Shown here: positions 16,389 to 24,220 of the stretch, in pieces
How the letters are laid out: each line of letters begins with the position of its first letter
How positions within the stretch are numbered: position 1 is the stretch's first letter
Assembly (NCBI RefSeq): GCF_003970915.1
Contig: NZ_RXOF01000002.1
Span: 558,001 to 622,000 of the forward strand
Direction: 5' to 3'
DNA from: Hymenobacter gummosus
GTDB lineage: Bacteria > Bacteroidota > Bacteroidia > Cytophagales > Hymenobacteraceae
DNA: 64,000 bases
Program-made: the position numbers and the translations under genes
The notes under the pieces: generated by a model
Databases searched by the model: none
The model's input: the letters and a program-made list of their open reading frames with translations, nothing else
What the model was told of the DNA's origin: nothing

Positions 16389-16772
16389 ATGAATGATTTG
16401 GCCGCCAAGCAAAGCAGCTGGATTGGGATGCGCCAATTCTACCAAGAGCTGATTGAAAAGTATCATTGGCAGCAGGAACCAATGATTGTCCTGTTGGATC
16501 AATTGCGGCAAGCAAAATTTCATGAAAAATTCTACGCCAGTGGCTCCCACGAAGCAGTAGGTGTATCCACGGCCGCGGAGTATTTGCAGCGGCTGGTAAA
16601 CAACATGGTCTACATCGTCTATAACCCGGCTGCAGATAGATTTGAACTCCATTACCAGCAGGGGCAGGGCAATACTAAGCGCACGGAAACGTGCGCACCG
16701 AAGTTTATTGCTTCTCGGTTCGAGGCAATTGAGAGTTGGTTGCGCGGGCTTGATACGAGCGGAACCGAATAA
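16389..16772 (+). CDS. Hypothetical protein, 127 aa, lower GC
   Basis: No family recognised. A small soluble protein without signal peptide or membrane helix. It shows aromatic-rich helices (FYQELIEKYHWQQEPMIVLL), a segment YLQRLVNNMVYIVYNPAADR, and a C-terminal helix RFEAIESWLRGL. GTG at 16386 directly precedes the ATG at 16389; the ATG is preferred. It lies 48 nt after the GNAT gene and shares its lower GC, so the two probably arrived or evolved together. Confidence 0.55.
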   Translation: MNDLAAKQSSWIGMRQFYQELIEKYHWQQEPMIVLLDQLRQAKFHEKFYASGSHEAVGVSTAAEYLQRLVNNMVYIVYNPAADRFELHYQQGQGNTKRTETCAPKFIASRFEAIESWLRGLDTSGTE

Positions 16773-16785
16773 GCCCCAAACCACC

Positions 16786-16823
16786 GCGCCCCGCCTCCGC
16801 CGAAACCGGCAGAAGCGGGGCGC
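16786..16823. terminator. GC-rich hairpin between convergent genes
   Basis: GCGCCCCGC at 16786-16794 pairs with GCGGGGCGC at 16815-16823 across a 20-nt loop. It lies between the 3' ends of the 16389 gene (plus) and the NifU-domain gene (minus). The T-runs are weak, so termination is likely but not certain. Confidence 0.45.
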
Positions 16824-16851
16824 TGCTGTTCGTTCTTAGGAAAAACGACCT

Positions 16852-17181
16852 TTAGTTGGGCGTCGCGACGGGGTGGGGCGGCTGCGGCCGGCCTTCCTGC
16901 CCGGCGGGCTGGTTCATGGTGGCCACGTTCACGGCCTCCACGGCGCTGATTTCGGGCACGGCGCGCTTCACCGATTCTTCCACGCCGGCTTTCAGCGTCA
17001 TCGGCGACATGGGGCAGGTGCCGCAGGCGCCGAGCAGCTCCAGGCGCAGCACCATGTCGGCGGTAATGTCGAGCACGCGTACGTTGCCGCCGTCGGCTTC
17101 CAGGTAGGGCCGGATGCCGTCGAGGGCCTTTTCGATGCGCGGGAGCAGGGGATGTTCCAGAACAGGGGCGGTTGCAGACAT
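16852..17181 (-). CDS. NifU C-terminal-domain Fe-S scaffold protein, 109 aa
   Basis: Stand-alone NifU-like (NfuA-type) domain that carries a bridging Fe-S cluster and delivers it to target proteins. Evidence: RIEKALDGIRPYLEADGGNV, LRLELLGACGTCPMSPMTLK with the essential CxxC pair, and GVEESVKRAVPEI. The start is ATG 17181 (MSATAPVLEHP); the longer upstream frame is not family-like. The C-terminal 20 residues are a Pro/Gln-rich tail. It lies downstream of the Mrp gene on the same strand, consistent with a shared role in Fe-S maturation. Confidence 0.9.
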   Translation of the reverse strand: MSATAPVLEHPLLPRIEKALDGIRPYLEADGGNVRVLDITADMVLRLELLGACGTCPMSPMTLKAGVEESVKRAVPEISAVEAVNVATMNQPAGQEGRPQPPHPVATPN

Positions 17182-17234
17182 ACTTGTAAGACGCGTGGCG
17201 GAGCGGCGAAGTTCGGAAAAGGACCTCAGATGTG

Positions 17235-17335
17235 ACGGATGCAGGAACGGATGAAACAAACAAAAGGGCTCTACGGGCTATCAAGCCGGGAAAATTAGTT
17301 GCCTGCTCGTCCGTGCTAGCCGTTCCTGCATCCGT
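17235..17335. repeat. 16-bp inverted repeat between the Mrp and NifU-domain genes
   Basis: ACGGATGCAGGAACGG at 17235-17250 is the exact reverse complement of CCGTTCCTGCATCCGT at 17320-17335, with a 69-nt centre. It lies in the only gap between the Mrp 3' end and the start of the NifU-domain gene, so it could modulate read-through between them. Confidence 0.7.
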
Positions 17336-17346
17336 TCAATCCGCGG

Positions 17347-18447
17347 TCAGGATTTTACGTCGACCACCTGGGTGCGCGGGGCCACGTTGTTGCGAATCGA
17401 CACGGCGCGGGCTACCGACTCGGCCAGCTGCTCGAAGATGGGGGCTACCGGCGACGTGGTTTGCAGCACGGCCGGAATGCCCTGGTCGCCGTTTTCGCGG
17501 ATGCCCTGCACCAGCGGAATTTCGCCCAGCAGCGGTACCTCGTGCTTCTGCGCCAGGGCCGCGCCGCCGCCCTGCCCGAAGATGTAGTACTTGTTGTCGG
17601 GCAGCTCCTGGGGCGTAAACCAGGCCATGTTCTCGATGATGCCGAGCACCGGCACGTTGATCTGCGGCTGCCGGAACATCTGCAGACCCTTCTGCGCGTC
17701 GGCCAGGGCTACTTTCTGCGGCGTGGTCACGATGACGGCGCCCGTCACGGGCAGGGTCTGCACCAGCGTCAGGTGAATGTCGGAGGTGCCGGGGGGCATG
17801 TCGAGCAGCAGGTAGTCCAGCTCGCCCCAGTCCACCTCGGTGATGAACTGCTTCAGCGCCGACGAGGCCATGGGGCCGCGCCACACGATGGCCGACTCGG
17901 CCGGGGCCAGGAAGCCGATGCTCATGATTTTGACCCCGAACCGCTCGATGGGCTCGATGAGGTTGCGGCCGTCTTCGGTCTGGAACACGTGCGGGCGGGA
18001 GTCCTCCACGCCGAACATTACCGGCATCGAGGGGCCCGAAATATCGGCGTCGATGAGGCCGACTTTGGCGCCGGAGCGGGCCAGGGCCACCGCCAGGTTC
18101 GCCGTGACGGTGCTCTTGCCCACGCCGCCCTTGCCCGAGGCCACGGCAATGATGTTCTTGACGCCGCGCAGCACGTCGCGGTTCTGGCGCATGGTCGTCA
18201 CGCGCGAAGTCATATTCACCGTCACCTGCGCGTCCTTATCAACCATGGTATGAATGGCGCGCACGCAGGCATTGTGAATCAGCTCCTTGAGGGGGCAGGC
18301 GGGCGTGGTCAGCACGACGGTGAACGAAATGTTCTGCCCGTCGATCTGCACGTCCTCAATCATATTGAGCGTGACGAGGTCCTTGCCCAGATCGGGCTCC
18401 TCGACGTAGCTCAGGGCTTTTAGTACTGCTTCTTTCGTGATGCTCAT
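17347..18447 (-). CDS. Mrp/Nbp35-family P-loop Fe-S carrier ATPase, 366 aa
   Basis: Mrp (ApbC) proteins bind and transfer Fe-S clusters using a deviant Walker A ATPase. Residues 1-80 form the FeS_assembly_P (DUF59) domain (MSITKEAVLKALSYVEEPD, TTPACPLKELIHNA). The P-loop ASGKGGVGKSTV lies at 103-114, followed by VGLIDADISGPSMPVMFG, the DMPPGTSD Walker B segment and VTTPQKVALADAQKGL. The usual C-terminal CxxC of many Mrp proteins is not evident; the region reads IIENMAWFTPQEL. The start is ATG 18447, because the upstream extension is low-complexity. It is probably the first gene of a unit with the NifU-domain gene. Confidence 0.92.
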   Translation of the reverse strand: MSITKEAVLKALSYVEEPDLGKDLVTLNMIEDVQIDGQNISFTVVLTTPACPLKELIHNACVRAIHTMVDKDAQVTVNMTSRVTTMRQNRDVLRGVKNIIAVASGKGGVGKSTVTANLAVALARSGAKVGLIDADISGPSMPVMFGVEDSRPHVFQTEDGRNLIEPIERFGVKIMSIGFLAPAESAIVWRGPMASSALKQFITEVDWGELDYLLLDMPPGTSDIHLTLVQTLPVTGAVIVTTPQKVALADAQKGLQMFRQPQINVPVLGIIENMAWFTPQELPDNKYYIFGQGGGAALAQKHEVPLLGEIPLVQGIRENGDQGIPAVLQTTSPVAPIFEQLAESVARAVSIRNNVAPRTQVVDVKS

Positions 18448-18484
18448 GGCAAACTGGGGGCGGCCAGTGCGGGGCCACCATCCG

Positions 18485-18492
18485 GCAAAGAT
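18485..18492 (-). promoter_or_regulatory. -7 box (TATCTTTG) of the Mrp gene
   Basis: Exact TAnnTTTG on the minus strand, 38 nt upstream of the ATG at 18447, which supports that start over the longer open frame. Confidence 0.55.
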
Positions 18493-18571
18493 AACCCCGA
18501 AACGGGGCGCGGTGGTGCCCCAAAACCGGAAAAGGCGCCGGCAGGTTTGGCTGGCGGCTGGTTGGGAAACG

Positions 18572-18754
18572 GCTGGCGCCGGTTTAGCGAGCAAAGCGAG
18601 TGTAACCGGTGCCGGATATAAAGCAGGTTTCCAACCTGCGTGGACCGTCGCCGTGTCGGCCCCGGCTGCTTGTCCGGGCGCTACCCGCAGGCTGAAAGCC
18701 TGCTTTATGACGGGCACCGGTTACACTCGCTTTGCTCGCTAAACCGGCGCCAGC
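18572..18754. repeat. Nested inverted-repeat element upstream of dnaG (42-bp perfect arms)
   Basis: The arms 18572-18613 and 18713-18754 are exact reverse complements over 42 bp, starting GCTGGCGCCGGTTTAGCGAG. Inside each arm is a short hairpin: GCAGGTTTCCAACCTGC on the left and GCAGGCTGAAAGCCTGC on the right, each next to AAAGC/GCTTT. The element lies between the divergent mrp and dnaG promoters. It is unlike families 1-3. Confidence 0.85.
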
Positions 18755-18777
18755 AACCATCCCGGCCGCCTCGTTCG

Positions 18778-18785
18778 TACCTTCG
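18778..18785 (+). promoter_or_regulatory. -7-like box (TACCTTCG) of dnaG
   Basis: TACCTTCG matches the TAnnTTTG consensus at seven of eight positions and sits 22 nt upstream of the GTG start at 18808. Confidence 0.45.
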
Positions 18786-18807
18786 CGGTCCGTTTTGCTT
18801 TTGTGCC

Positions 18808-20919
18808 GTGGCCCTCATCCCCAAAGAAACCATTGACCAGGTCCTCCACTACGCCGACATCGTGGAGGTCGTGGGCGACTTTGTCTCGCTGAAGAAGAAG
18901 GGCCAGAACCTGTGGGCCTGCTGCCCCTTCCACCACGAAAAGTCGCCTTCCTTCTCGGTGGCGCCGGCCAAGGGCATCTACAAGTGCTTCGGCTGCGGCA
19001 AGGCCGGCGACGTGGTGCGCTTCGTGATGGACATCGAGTCGGTGAGCTACCCGGAGGCCATCAAGTGGCTGGCCAAGAAGTACGGCGTCGAAATCAAGGA
19101 GGAGGAGCGCACCCCCGAGCAGCAGCTGGCCCAGAACGAGCGGGATTCGCAGTACATCGTATCCGATTGGGCCAAAAACCGCTACAAGACCCTGTTGCGC
19201 GACTCCGAGGAGGGCGAAAGTATCGGCTGGGCCTACCTCAAGGAGCGCGGCCTGAACCAGCAGACCATCGAAACCTTCGAGCTGGGCTACTCGCTCGATA
19301 AGTGGGACGACGTGCTGAACTCGGCCCAGCAGGCGGGCTTCGACGTGAAGTACCTGGAGAAAACCGGCCTCGTGATTAAGCGCGAGGAGGACGGCCGGCG
19401 CTACGACCGGTTCCGGGGCCGCGTCATGTTCCCGATTCACAACATTTCGGGCCGCGTCGTGGGCTTCGGGGCCCGCACCCTGCGCCGCGACGAAAAGGCC
19501 GGGGCCAAGTACCTGAACTCGCCCGAGTCGGAGATTTACCATAAATCCGACGTGCTCTACGGCCTCTACCAGGCCAAGCAGGCCATCCGGCAGGAGGAGC
19601 TGTGCTACCTGGTGGAGGGCTACCTCGACGTTATCAGCCTGCACCAGGGCGGGGTGAAGAACGTGGTGGCCTCGTCGGGCACGTCGCTCACCGAGGGCCA
19701 GATTCGCCTCATCAGCCGCTACACCGATAACGTAACGGTGCTCTACGACGGCGACGCGGCCGGCATCCGGGCGGCCCTGCGCGGGCTCGATATCATCCTG
19801 GAAAACGGCCTGAACGTGCGCGTGGTGCTCTTCCCCGACGGCGACGACCCGGACTCCTACATCCGCAAGGTGGGGGACCAGCGTTTCCGGCAGTTCGTGG
19901 AGCAGAACAGTCAGGACTTCATCAGCTTCAAGACCCGGCTGGTGGCCCGCGACGCGGCCAACGACCCGGTGAAAAAGGCCGAGGCCATCCGCGAGGTGCT
20001 GCAAAGCATTGCCAAGGTGCCCGACCCGCTGAAGCGCCAGGTATTTCTGCAGCAGACGGCCTCCACCTTCCACATCGACGAGCAGGTGCTCATCGATGCC
20101 TACAACAAGCAGGTGAAGCAGGCCGCGCCCGGTCCGCGCCCCGGCGGTGGGCAGGGGGGGAGCAGTGCCGGCGCCGGCCGCAGCGGCGGCAACAGCGCCG
20201 CCGGGCGCCCGGCGGGCAACAGTGGTAGCAGCGCCGCGGTGCAGCCCGGCGGCCAGCTCACCGGCCTGACGCCCCAGCCCGCCGCCCGCCCCACCAGCCC
20301 CGGCTACGACGACGAGCTACCGCCCGAGGCCTACGGCTTCGTGGAGGACGAGGGCGAGGAACCCACGGGCGACGCCCTGGACACCGAGCCGGTGCCCGAC
20401 CTGCAGAAAACCTGCGAGCGGGAAGTGGTGCGCCTGATCTTGAACTACCCCGCCCAGCCCTTCACCGACGGCGTAACCGTGGCCGAGTACCTGCTGAGCC
20501 AGGTCGACGAGACGCCCTTCCGCACGCCCATATACGCCGATTTGCTGCACCTCTGCAACGAGGCCGTGCAGGCCGGCCGCTTCCCCGACGCCCGGGAGCT
20601 GGTGCGCCACGAGCGCGGCGACATCCGCGCCGCCATTACCGACATGGTGACCGAGCTGCACGAGCTGAGCCCGAACTGGATAACCCACCAGATTTACGTG
20701 CCCCGGGAGCTGGATCAGCTGCAGGTGGCCTGCGAAAACGCCATCCTGCGCCTGAACAAGTGCAACGTGGAGCGCGAGCTGACCGAGTGCCTGGCGACCA
20801 TGAACGCACTCAACCCCAACCAGGTGGAAGAGTACCTGGCGCAGATGGCCATCTTCAAGAGCCTCAAGCAGCTGGATATGCAGCTGGCTGGGCTACTAGG
20901 CACGATTATTTCGCGGTAA
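18808..20919 (+). CDS. dnaG: DNA primase DnaG, 703 aa
   Basis: Synthesises RNA primers at the replication fork. The GTG at 18808 begins VALIPKETIDQVLHYADIVE, the usual DnaG N-terminus; the frame stays open upstream but without family sequence. The zinc-binding domain reads WACCPFHHEKSPSFS ... GIYKCFGCGKAGD (Cys near 39, His near 42, Cys 60 and 63). The catalytic core follows with RGRVMFPIHNISGRVVGFGA and the TOPRIM motifs LVEGYLDVISLHQ, ASSGTSLTEGQ and VLYDGDAAG. Residues about 440-530 are a Gly/Ala/Pro-rich linker, and the C-terminal helicase-interaction domain ends LKQLDMQLAGLLGTII. The protein is longer than the E. coli enzyme because of the linker. Confidence 0.96.
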   Translation: MALIPKETIDQVLHYADIVEVVGDFVSLKKKGQNLWACCPFHHEKSPSFSVAPAKGIYKCFGCGKAGDVVRFVMDIESVSYPEAIKWLAKKYGVEIKEEERTPEQQLAQNERDSQYIVSDWAKNRYKTLLRDSEEGESIGWAYLKERGLNQQTIETFELGYSLDKWDDVLNSAQQAGFDVKYLEKTGLVIKREEDGRRYDRFRGRVMFPIHNISGRVVGFGARTLRRDEKAGAKYLNSPESEIYHKSDVLYGLYQAKQAIRQEELCYLVEGYLDVISLHQGGVKNVVASSGTSLTEGQIRLISRYTDNVTVLYDGDAAGIRAALRGLDIILENGLNVRVVLFPDGDDPDSYIRKVGDQRFRQFVEQNSQDFISFKTRLVARDAANDPVKKAEAIREVLQSIAKVPDPLKRQVFLQQTASTFHIDEQVLIDAYNKQVKQAAPGPRPGGGQGGSSAGAGRSGGNSAAGRPAGNSGSSAAVQPGGQLTGLTPQPAARPTSPGYDDELPPEAYGFVEDEGEEPTGDALDTEPVPDLQKTCEREVVRLILNYPAQPFTDGVTVAEYLLSQVDETPFRTPIYADLLHLCNEAVQAGRFPDARELVRHERGDIRAAITDMVTELHELSPNWITHQIYVPRELDQLQVACENAILRLNKCNVERELTECLATMNALNPNQVEEYLAQMAIFKSLKQLDMQLAGLLGTIISR

Positions 20920-20936
20920 GGGCGGCTCGGTTGGCC

Positions 20937-20975
20937 GTCATTGCGAGGCGTAGCCGAAGCAAGCCTTCCTCTCGC
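20937..20975. repeat. Solitary half of a family 2 repeat
   Basis: GTCATTGCGAGGCGTAGCCG followed by AAGCAAGCCTTCCTC resembles the left arm of the family 2 elements at 12067 and 57456, but no matching right arm is present before the convergent gene at 21011. It lies between the 3' ends of dnaG and the Imm26-like gene. Confidence 0.6.
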
Positions 20976-21010
20976 GGCACGACGACAAACTGGCAGAAGC
21001 AGAAGGCTAC

Positions 21011-21538
21011 TTAGCTGTGTCCAAAATGCTTTTCGGCCAGTAGGTAAATGAAATTATAGCCCCAAGTCGATTGCACCGGTAATGCTTCTGACTGTTCAAC
21101 CTTCCTGATGCCCTCCGGGCCGCTGATATATTTCCAGGGGTGTTCCTCCGGGTAGCTGGCGCGCACTTCTTGATAACCTTGCATAACCACCGCTCCGGGC
21201 TGCCAGCAGCTTTGGGCCACCGTGAATGGGAGCTGCAATTGGTCCAGTTCAAGTGGCCGGCAACCCAGAATCATCGCGTTGCGTGCGGTGATGGTCTTGA
21301 TGTGAGTCAAGCCCTGTTCAATAATGCGGCTGCCTGCAATTCTTTCAGCTGTTGGCGGGTTGTCGCCGACCCAGTCCATCAGACCGGCGTAAAACTCGCG
21401 TAGCTGCTTTTCCTCGGTAGGCGGAACGTCGAGTACCCGGCCACAGGCAAACCGGCCTGATGTAAGCGAAATAGACCAGAATTGACCTGGAAGCAGGCTG
21501 CGGTTCGATTTGGGTGAAAAGGGATATGTCGTCTTCAT
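21011..21538 (-). CDS. Imm26-like protein, 175 aa
   Basis: The N-terminus KSNRSLLPGQFWSISLTSGRF followed by ACGRVLDV resembles the immunity protein 26 family, whose members often begin with a GDxFxIPLxDGxYxxGRV strand pattern. No signal peptide or membrane segment is seen. The C-terminal half (ITARNAMILGCRPLELDQL, SYPEEHPWKYISGPEGIRK) is not distinctive. Imm26 proteins are predicted to neutralise polymorphic toxins, but no toxin gene is adjacent, so a function here is not supported. The start is ATG 21538. It lies 13 nt downstream of the phosphatase gene and is probably co-transcribed with it. Confidence 0.45.
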   Translation of the reverse strand: MKTTYPFSPKSNRSLLPGQFWSISLTSGRFACGRVLDVPPTEEKQLREFYAGLMDWVGDNPPTAERIAGSRIIEQGLTHIKTITARNAMILGCRPLELDQLQLPFTVAQSCWQPGAVVMQGYQEVRASYPEEHPWKYISGPEGIRKVEQSEALPVQSTWGYNFIYLLAEKHFGHS

Positions 21539-21551
21539 ATCGGCTAACAAA

Positions 21552-22715
21552 CTACAACCCCTGCTTCCGCCCCTTGTCATCCACCACCGACAGCTTGCCG
21601 CCCTCAATCCACAGCGCCTGCATGAAACCCTTCACCGTGTGCTCCTGGTGCGGCAAATCGATGGCCACGACCTGCCCGGCGTAGAGCGGCGTAATTTCCT
21701 CCACGGGCGTGTGGGCAATGACCATGCGGGTGGCCCCGTACTGCCGCAGCACCGCCGCTACGTGGGCAGCCGGGGCTTTTTCCTGCGCGAGGCCGCGGTA
21801 CCAGTCGGGGCTGAGTTCGGGGTTGCGGGCCAGCTTCTCGGCCGGGCTGAGGCCGGTGGTGTCGGGCGCGTCGAGGCTGCGGCGGGTGAGGGCGTTGAGC
21901 TGCGTGAGCGGCAGGCGTAGGGCGGCTACTTCGGGGCTGAGGCCGCCGTGCACGAACAAGGTCGGGCCGATGCGCTCCACCACGTTCTTGGTGCGCAGCC
22001 AGCGGCCCAGCTCGGTGTCGGCCGTGTACCACTGCTCATAGGGCACCCGCAGGGAGTCGGCGTTGACGCGGTATTTGCGGCGCAGGTAGCGGTAGTGGCC
22101 GGTGAGGTTCATCACCTCGTGGTTGCCCAGAAGGAAATGCACTTTGCCGCCCGCCTGGGCGGCTTCCGCCTCCAGCTTGTAGAGCAACCACAGGCACTCA
22201 GTCACCTGCAGGCCGCGGTCGAACATGTCGCCCACAAACACCAGGTGGCCCTGGCCGAAGGTCCAGCGGGCTTGCTGGTTTATCACGCCGCTGCCCTGTA
22301 GCAGCAGTTGCAGGCCTTTGAAGTTGCCTTCGATGTCGGATACCACCAGCATCTTGTCGGCGGCCGGGTACTCGGCGGGCTCGGGGCCGAAGGCGTGGCG
22401 CGGAAAGCGGAACCGCAGGCCGGTTTCCTGCACGAAGCAGCTCAGCGAGTCATCGGGGCGGCGCAGGGTGTCGGGCTGCACCACGCGGCCGGCGCCGAGC
22501 GGTACGATGCGCCGCCGGACGGCCGAGCCGTCGGGGAGGTAGTGCAGCAGTGGGCCGTCGGGGGAAAAGCCCGACTGGTCGGGCTTTTTGTGCTTGATGG
22601 AAAAGCCGGGGAAAAACACCACCCGCTCATTCACGCCAAAGTACACCAGGGCCAGCCCCACGCCCAGGTAAAGCAGATATAGGCCCAGCAGAGCCAGGAT
22701 AATACGTTTGCGCAT
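21552..22715 (-). CDS. Membrane-anchored PPP-like metallophosphatase, 387 aa
   Basis: Calcineurin-type phosphoesterase similar to PPP or diadenosine-tetraphosphatase-like enzymes. An N-terminal membrane segment (LALLGLYLLYLGVGLALVYF) anchors it, with the catalytic part probably periplasmic. Metal-site motifs in order: LVVSDIEGNF (near 123), VFVGDMFDRG, FLLGNHEVMNL and LFVHGGL, with a later MVIAHTPV His. The first motif is D-x-E rather than the usual D-x-H, so one metal ligand may differ. It is the first gene of a two-gene unit with the Imm26-like gene. The physiological substrate is unknown. Confidence 0.8.
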   Translation of the reverse strand: MRKRIILALLGLYLLYLGVGLALVYFGVNERVVFFPGFSIKHKKPDQSGFSPDGPLLHYLPDGSAVRRRIVPLGAGRVVQPDTLRRPDDSLSCFVQETGLRFRFPRHAFGPEPAEYPAADKMLVVSDIEGNFKGLQLLLQGSGVINQQARWTFGQGHLVFVGDMFDRGLQVTECLWLLYKLEAEAAQAGGKVHFLLGNHEVMNLTGHYRYLRRKYRVNADSLRVPYEQWYTADTELGRWLRTKNVVERIGPTLFVHGGLSPEVAALRLPLTQLNALTRRSLDAPDTTGLSPAEKLARNPELSPDWYRGLAQEKAPAAHVAAVLRQYGATRMVIAHTPVEEITPLYAGQVVAIDLPHQEHTVKGFMQALWIEGGKLSVVDDKGRKQGL

Positions 22716-22869
22716 CAGTCAAAAAACATGGCGGCTGGCAGCCGGAGTAGCCGCCCAATTAGTAGGCAAGGATAATGCTTCGGGCTGCCTCCCACCAAGC
22801 GGCCGGGTTGAGTGATTGATTGGCGGGATAAATACGGACGCCCGCTTCCGCACAAGCCCCGCCGCCCGC

Positions 22870-22877
22870 TACCTTCG
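22870..22877 (+). promoter_or_regulatory. -7-like box (TACCTTCG) of the potassium channel gene
   Basis: Seven of eight matches to TAnnTTTG, 15 nt before the ATG at 22893, supporting that start over the open frame beginning at 22812. Confidence 0.45.
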
Positions 22878-22892
22878 CCTCCACTCGCAGCT

Positions 22893-23912
22893 ATGTGGAA
22901 ACGCGCCAACCTCAGCCGGCTCATGCTGGCCATCATCCTGACGGTGCTCAGCCTGGGCATCGGCATGGCCGGCTTCATGCTTATCGAGGGCTACAGCTTC
23001 CTGGAGGCCTTCTACATGACGATTATCACCGTCAGTACCACCGGGTTCGGGGAAGTGCGGCCCCTGTCCGGCGGCGGGCGGCTGTTCGTCTCCATTTACA
23101 TCATGTACAACCTGGTGGTGGTGGCCTACCTCGTGTCGGTGCTGACCCAGTATCTGTTTGACGGAGAGCTGCGCAACCTCTTGAAGATGTTTATGACCGA
23201 TCAGGAAATCCGCCACATCCAGGGCCACGTCATCGTCTGCGGCTTCGGGCGCAACGGCAGCAAGGCCTACCACGAGCTGCGCGCCAACGGAGCCAAAGTG
23301 GTTATTATCGAGCAGAGCCAGGAGCTGATGCGCGCCCTGGCCGACACCATCGGCGACACGGTGCCGGTGGTCTTCGGCGACGCCACGGCCGACGAGACGC
23401 TGCGCCAGGCCGGCATCGAGCGGGCCCGGGCCTTGATTTCGGCCCTGCCCAAGGACGCCGACAACGTGTTCGTGACCCTGACGGCCCGGGAACTGAACCC
23501 GCAGCTGAAAATCATTGCCCGCGCCTCCCTGAAAACCTCCGAGAGCAAGCTGCTGCGCGCCGGGGCCGACTCGGTGGTGATGCCCGATGAAATCGGCGGC
23601 TCGCACATGGCCAACCTGGTGATGCGCCCCGAGGTTATCCGCTTCCTGGAAATGATCAGCGGCCTGGGCCCCAACCGCCTGCGCCTGGAAGAGCTGGCCT
23701 ACCACGACCTGCAGCCCGAGCTGCGCGGCCGCTCCATTCGCGAGCTGGACGTCCGCTCCCGCACCGGTGCCACCGTCATTGGCCTGAAGGACCACGCCGG
23801 CCAGTTCCAGGTCAGCCCCGCCGCCGATTTCCGCCCCGCCGAGGGCGACGTGCTCCTGCTGCTCGGCACCGACGAGCAGATCATGGCCGTGGTGCGGGAA
23901 TTGAGAAGGTGA
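22893..23912 (+). CDS. Potassium channel with RCK (TrkA-N/TrkA-C) domains, 339 aa
   Basis: A two-helix pore module: TM1 near 8-30 (LMLAIILTVLSLGIGMAGFML), pore helix and filter TIITVSTTGFGEVRPL at 44-58, and TM2 near 63-86. The cytoplasmic RCK part begins HVIVCGFGRNGSKAYHEL (nucleotide-binding Rossmann motif near 117-122), with GDATADETLRQAGIERAR later, and ends in a TrkA-C-like domain (FRPAEGDVLLLLGTDEQI). Such proteins are ligand-gated K+ channels. The filter is TTGFGE rather than TVGYG, a variant seen in other bacterial two-helix channels, so K+ selectivity is likely but not certain. It stands alone and is followed by a family 1 repeat element. Confidence 0.88.
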   Translation: MWKRANLSRLMLAIILTVLSLGIGMAGFMLIEGYSFLEAFYMTIITVSTTGFGEVRPLSGGGRLFVSIYIMYNLVVVAYLVSVLTQYLFDGELRNLLKMFMTDQEIRHIQGHVIVCGFGRNGSKAYHELRANGAKVVIIEQSQELMRALADTIGDTVPVVFGDATADETLRQAGIERARALISALPKDADNVFVTLTARELNPQLKIIARASLKTSESKLLRAGADSVVMPDEIGGSHMANLVMRPEVIRFLEMISGLGPNRLRLEELAYHDLQPELRGRSIRELDVRSRTGATVIGLKDHAGQFQVSPAADFRPAEGDVLLLLGTDEQIMAVVRELRR

Positions 23913-23952
23913 TTGTGGGATGAGTGGATGAGTAGGTGATTGGGTAAAAAGC

Positions 23953-24138
23953 ACGTCATCCTGAGCCGAAGGCGAAGGACCTTCCTCGCACCCTGCACCA
24001 GCTAATAAGCGCAGCCACCAACGCCCAATCGTCCGGGCAAGGTGGCTGCGCTTTACCGTTTAGCTGATTTGCGTCTGCTCGATGACATCAGCGGCGGTGC
24101 AGGGCGCGAGGAAGGTCCTTCCTTCGTCAGGATGACGT
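23953..24138. repeat. Inverted-repeat element, family 1, copy 2, with inner hairpin
   Basis: The left end ACGTCATCCTGAGCCGAAGG and right end CCTTCGTCAGGATGACGT are imperfect reverse complements extending through CTTCCTCGCACCCTGCACC. The centre carries AAGCGCAGCCACC paired with GGTGGCTGCGCTT, the same inner stem found in the copy at 56461-56663. It lies between two co-directional genes (channel and glycosyltransferase). Confidence 0.8.
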
Positions 24139-24181
24139 TCTGGTTGATGCGGCTGCTGTAAGCCACCTAATCACCTCCTAT

Positions 24182-24189
24182 TATCTTTG
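24182..24189 (+). promoter_or_regulatory. -7 box (TATCTTTG) of the glycosyltransferase pair
   Basis: Exact TAnnTTTG, 31 nt before the GTG start at 24221, directly after the family 1 repeat. Confidence 0.55.
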
Positions 24190-24220
24190 CGGTCCACCCG
24201 ACGACTAGCCGCTCCGGTCC

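Noticed and set aside
15843-16772. Type II toxin-antitoxin (GNAT toxin) pair
   Set aside because: The gene order is reversed from the usual antitoxin-first layout and the partner has no RHH or HTH motif; kept only as a low-GC pair.
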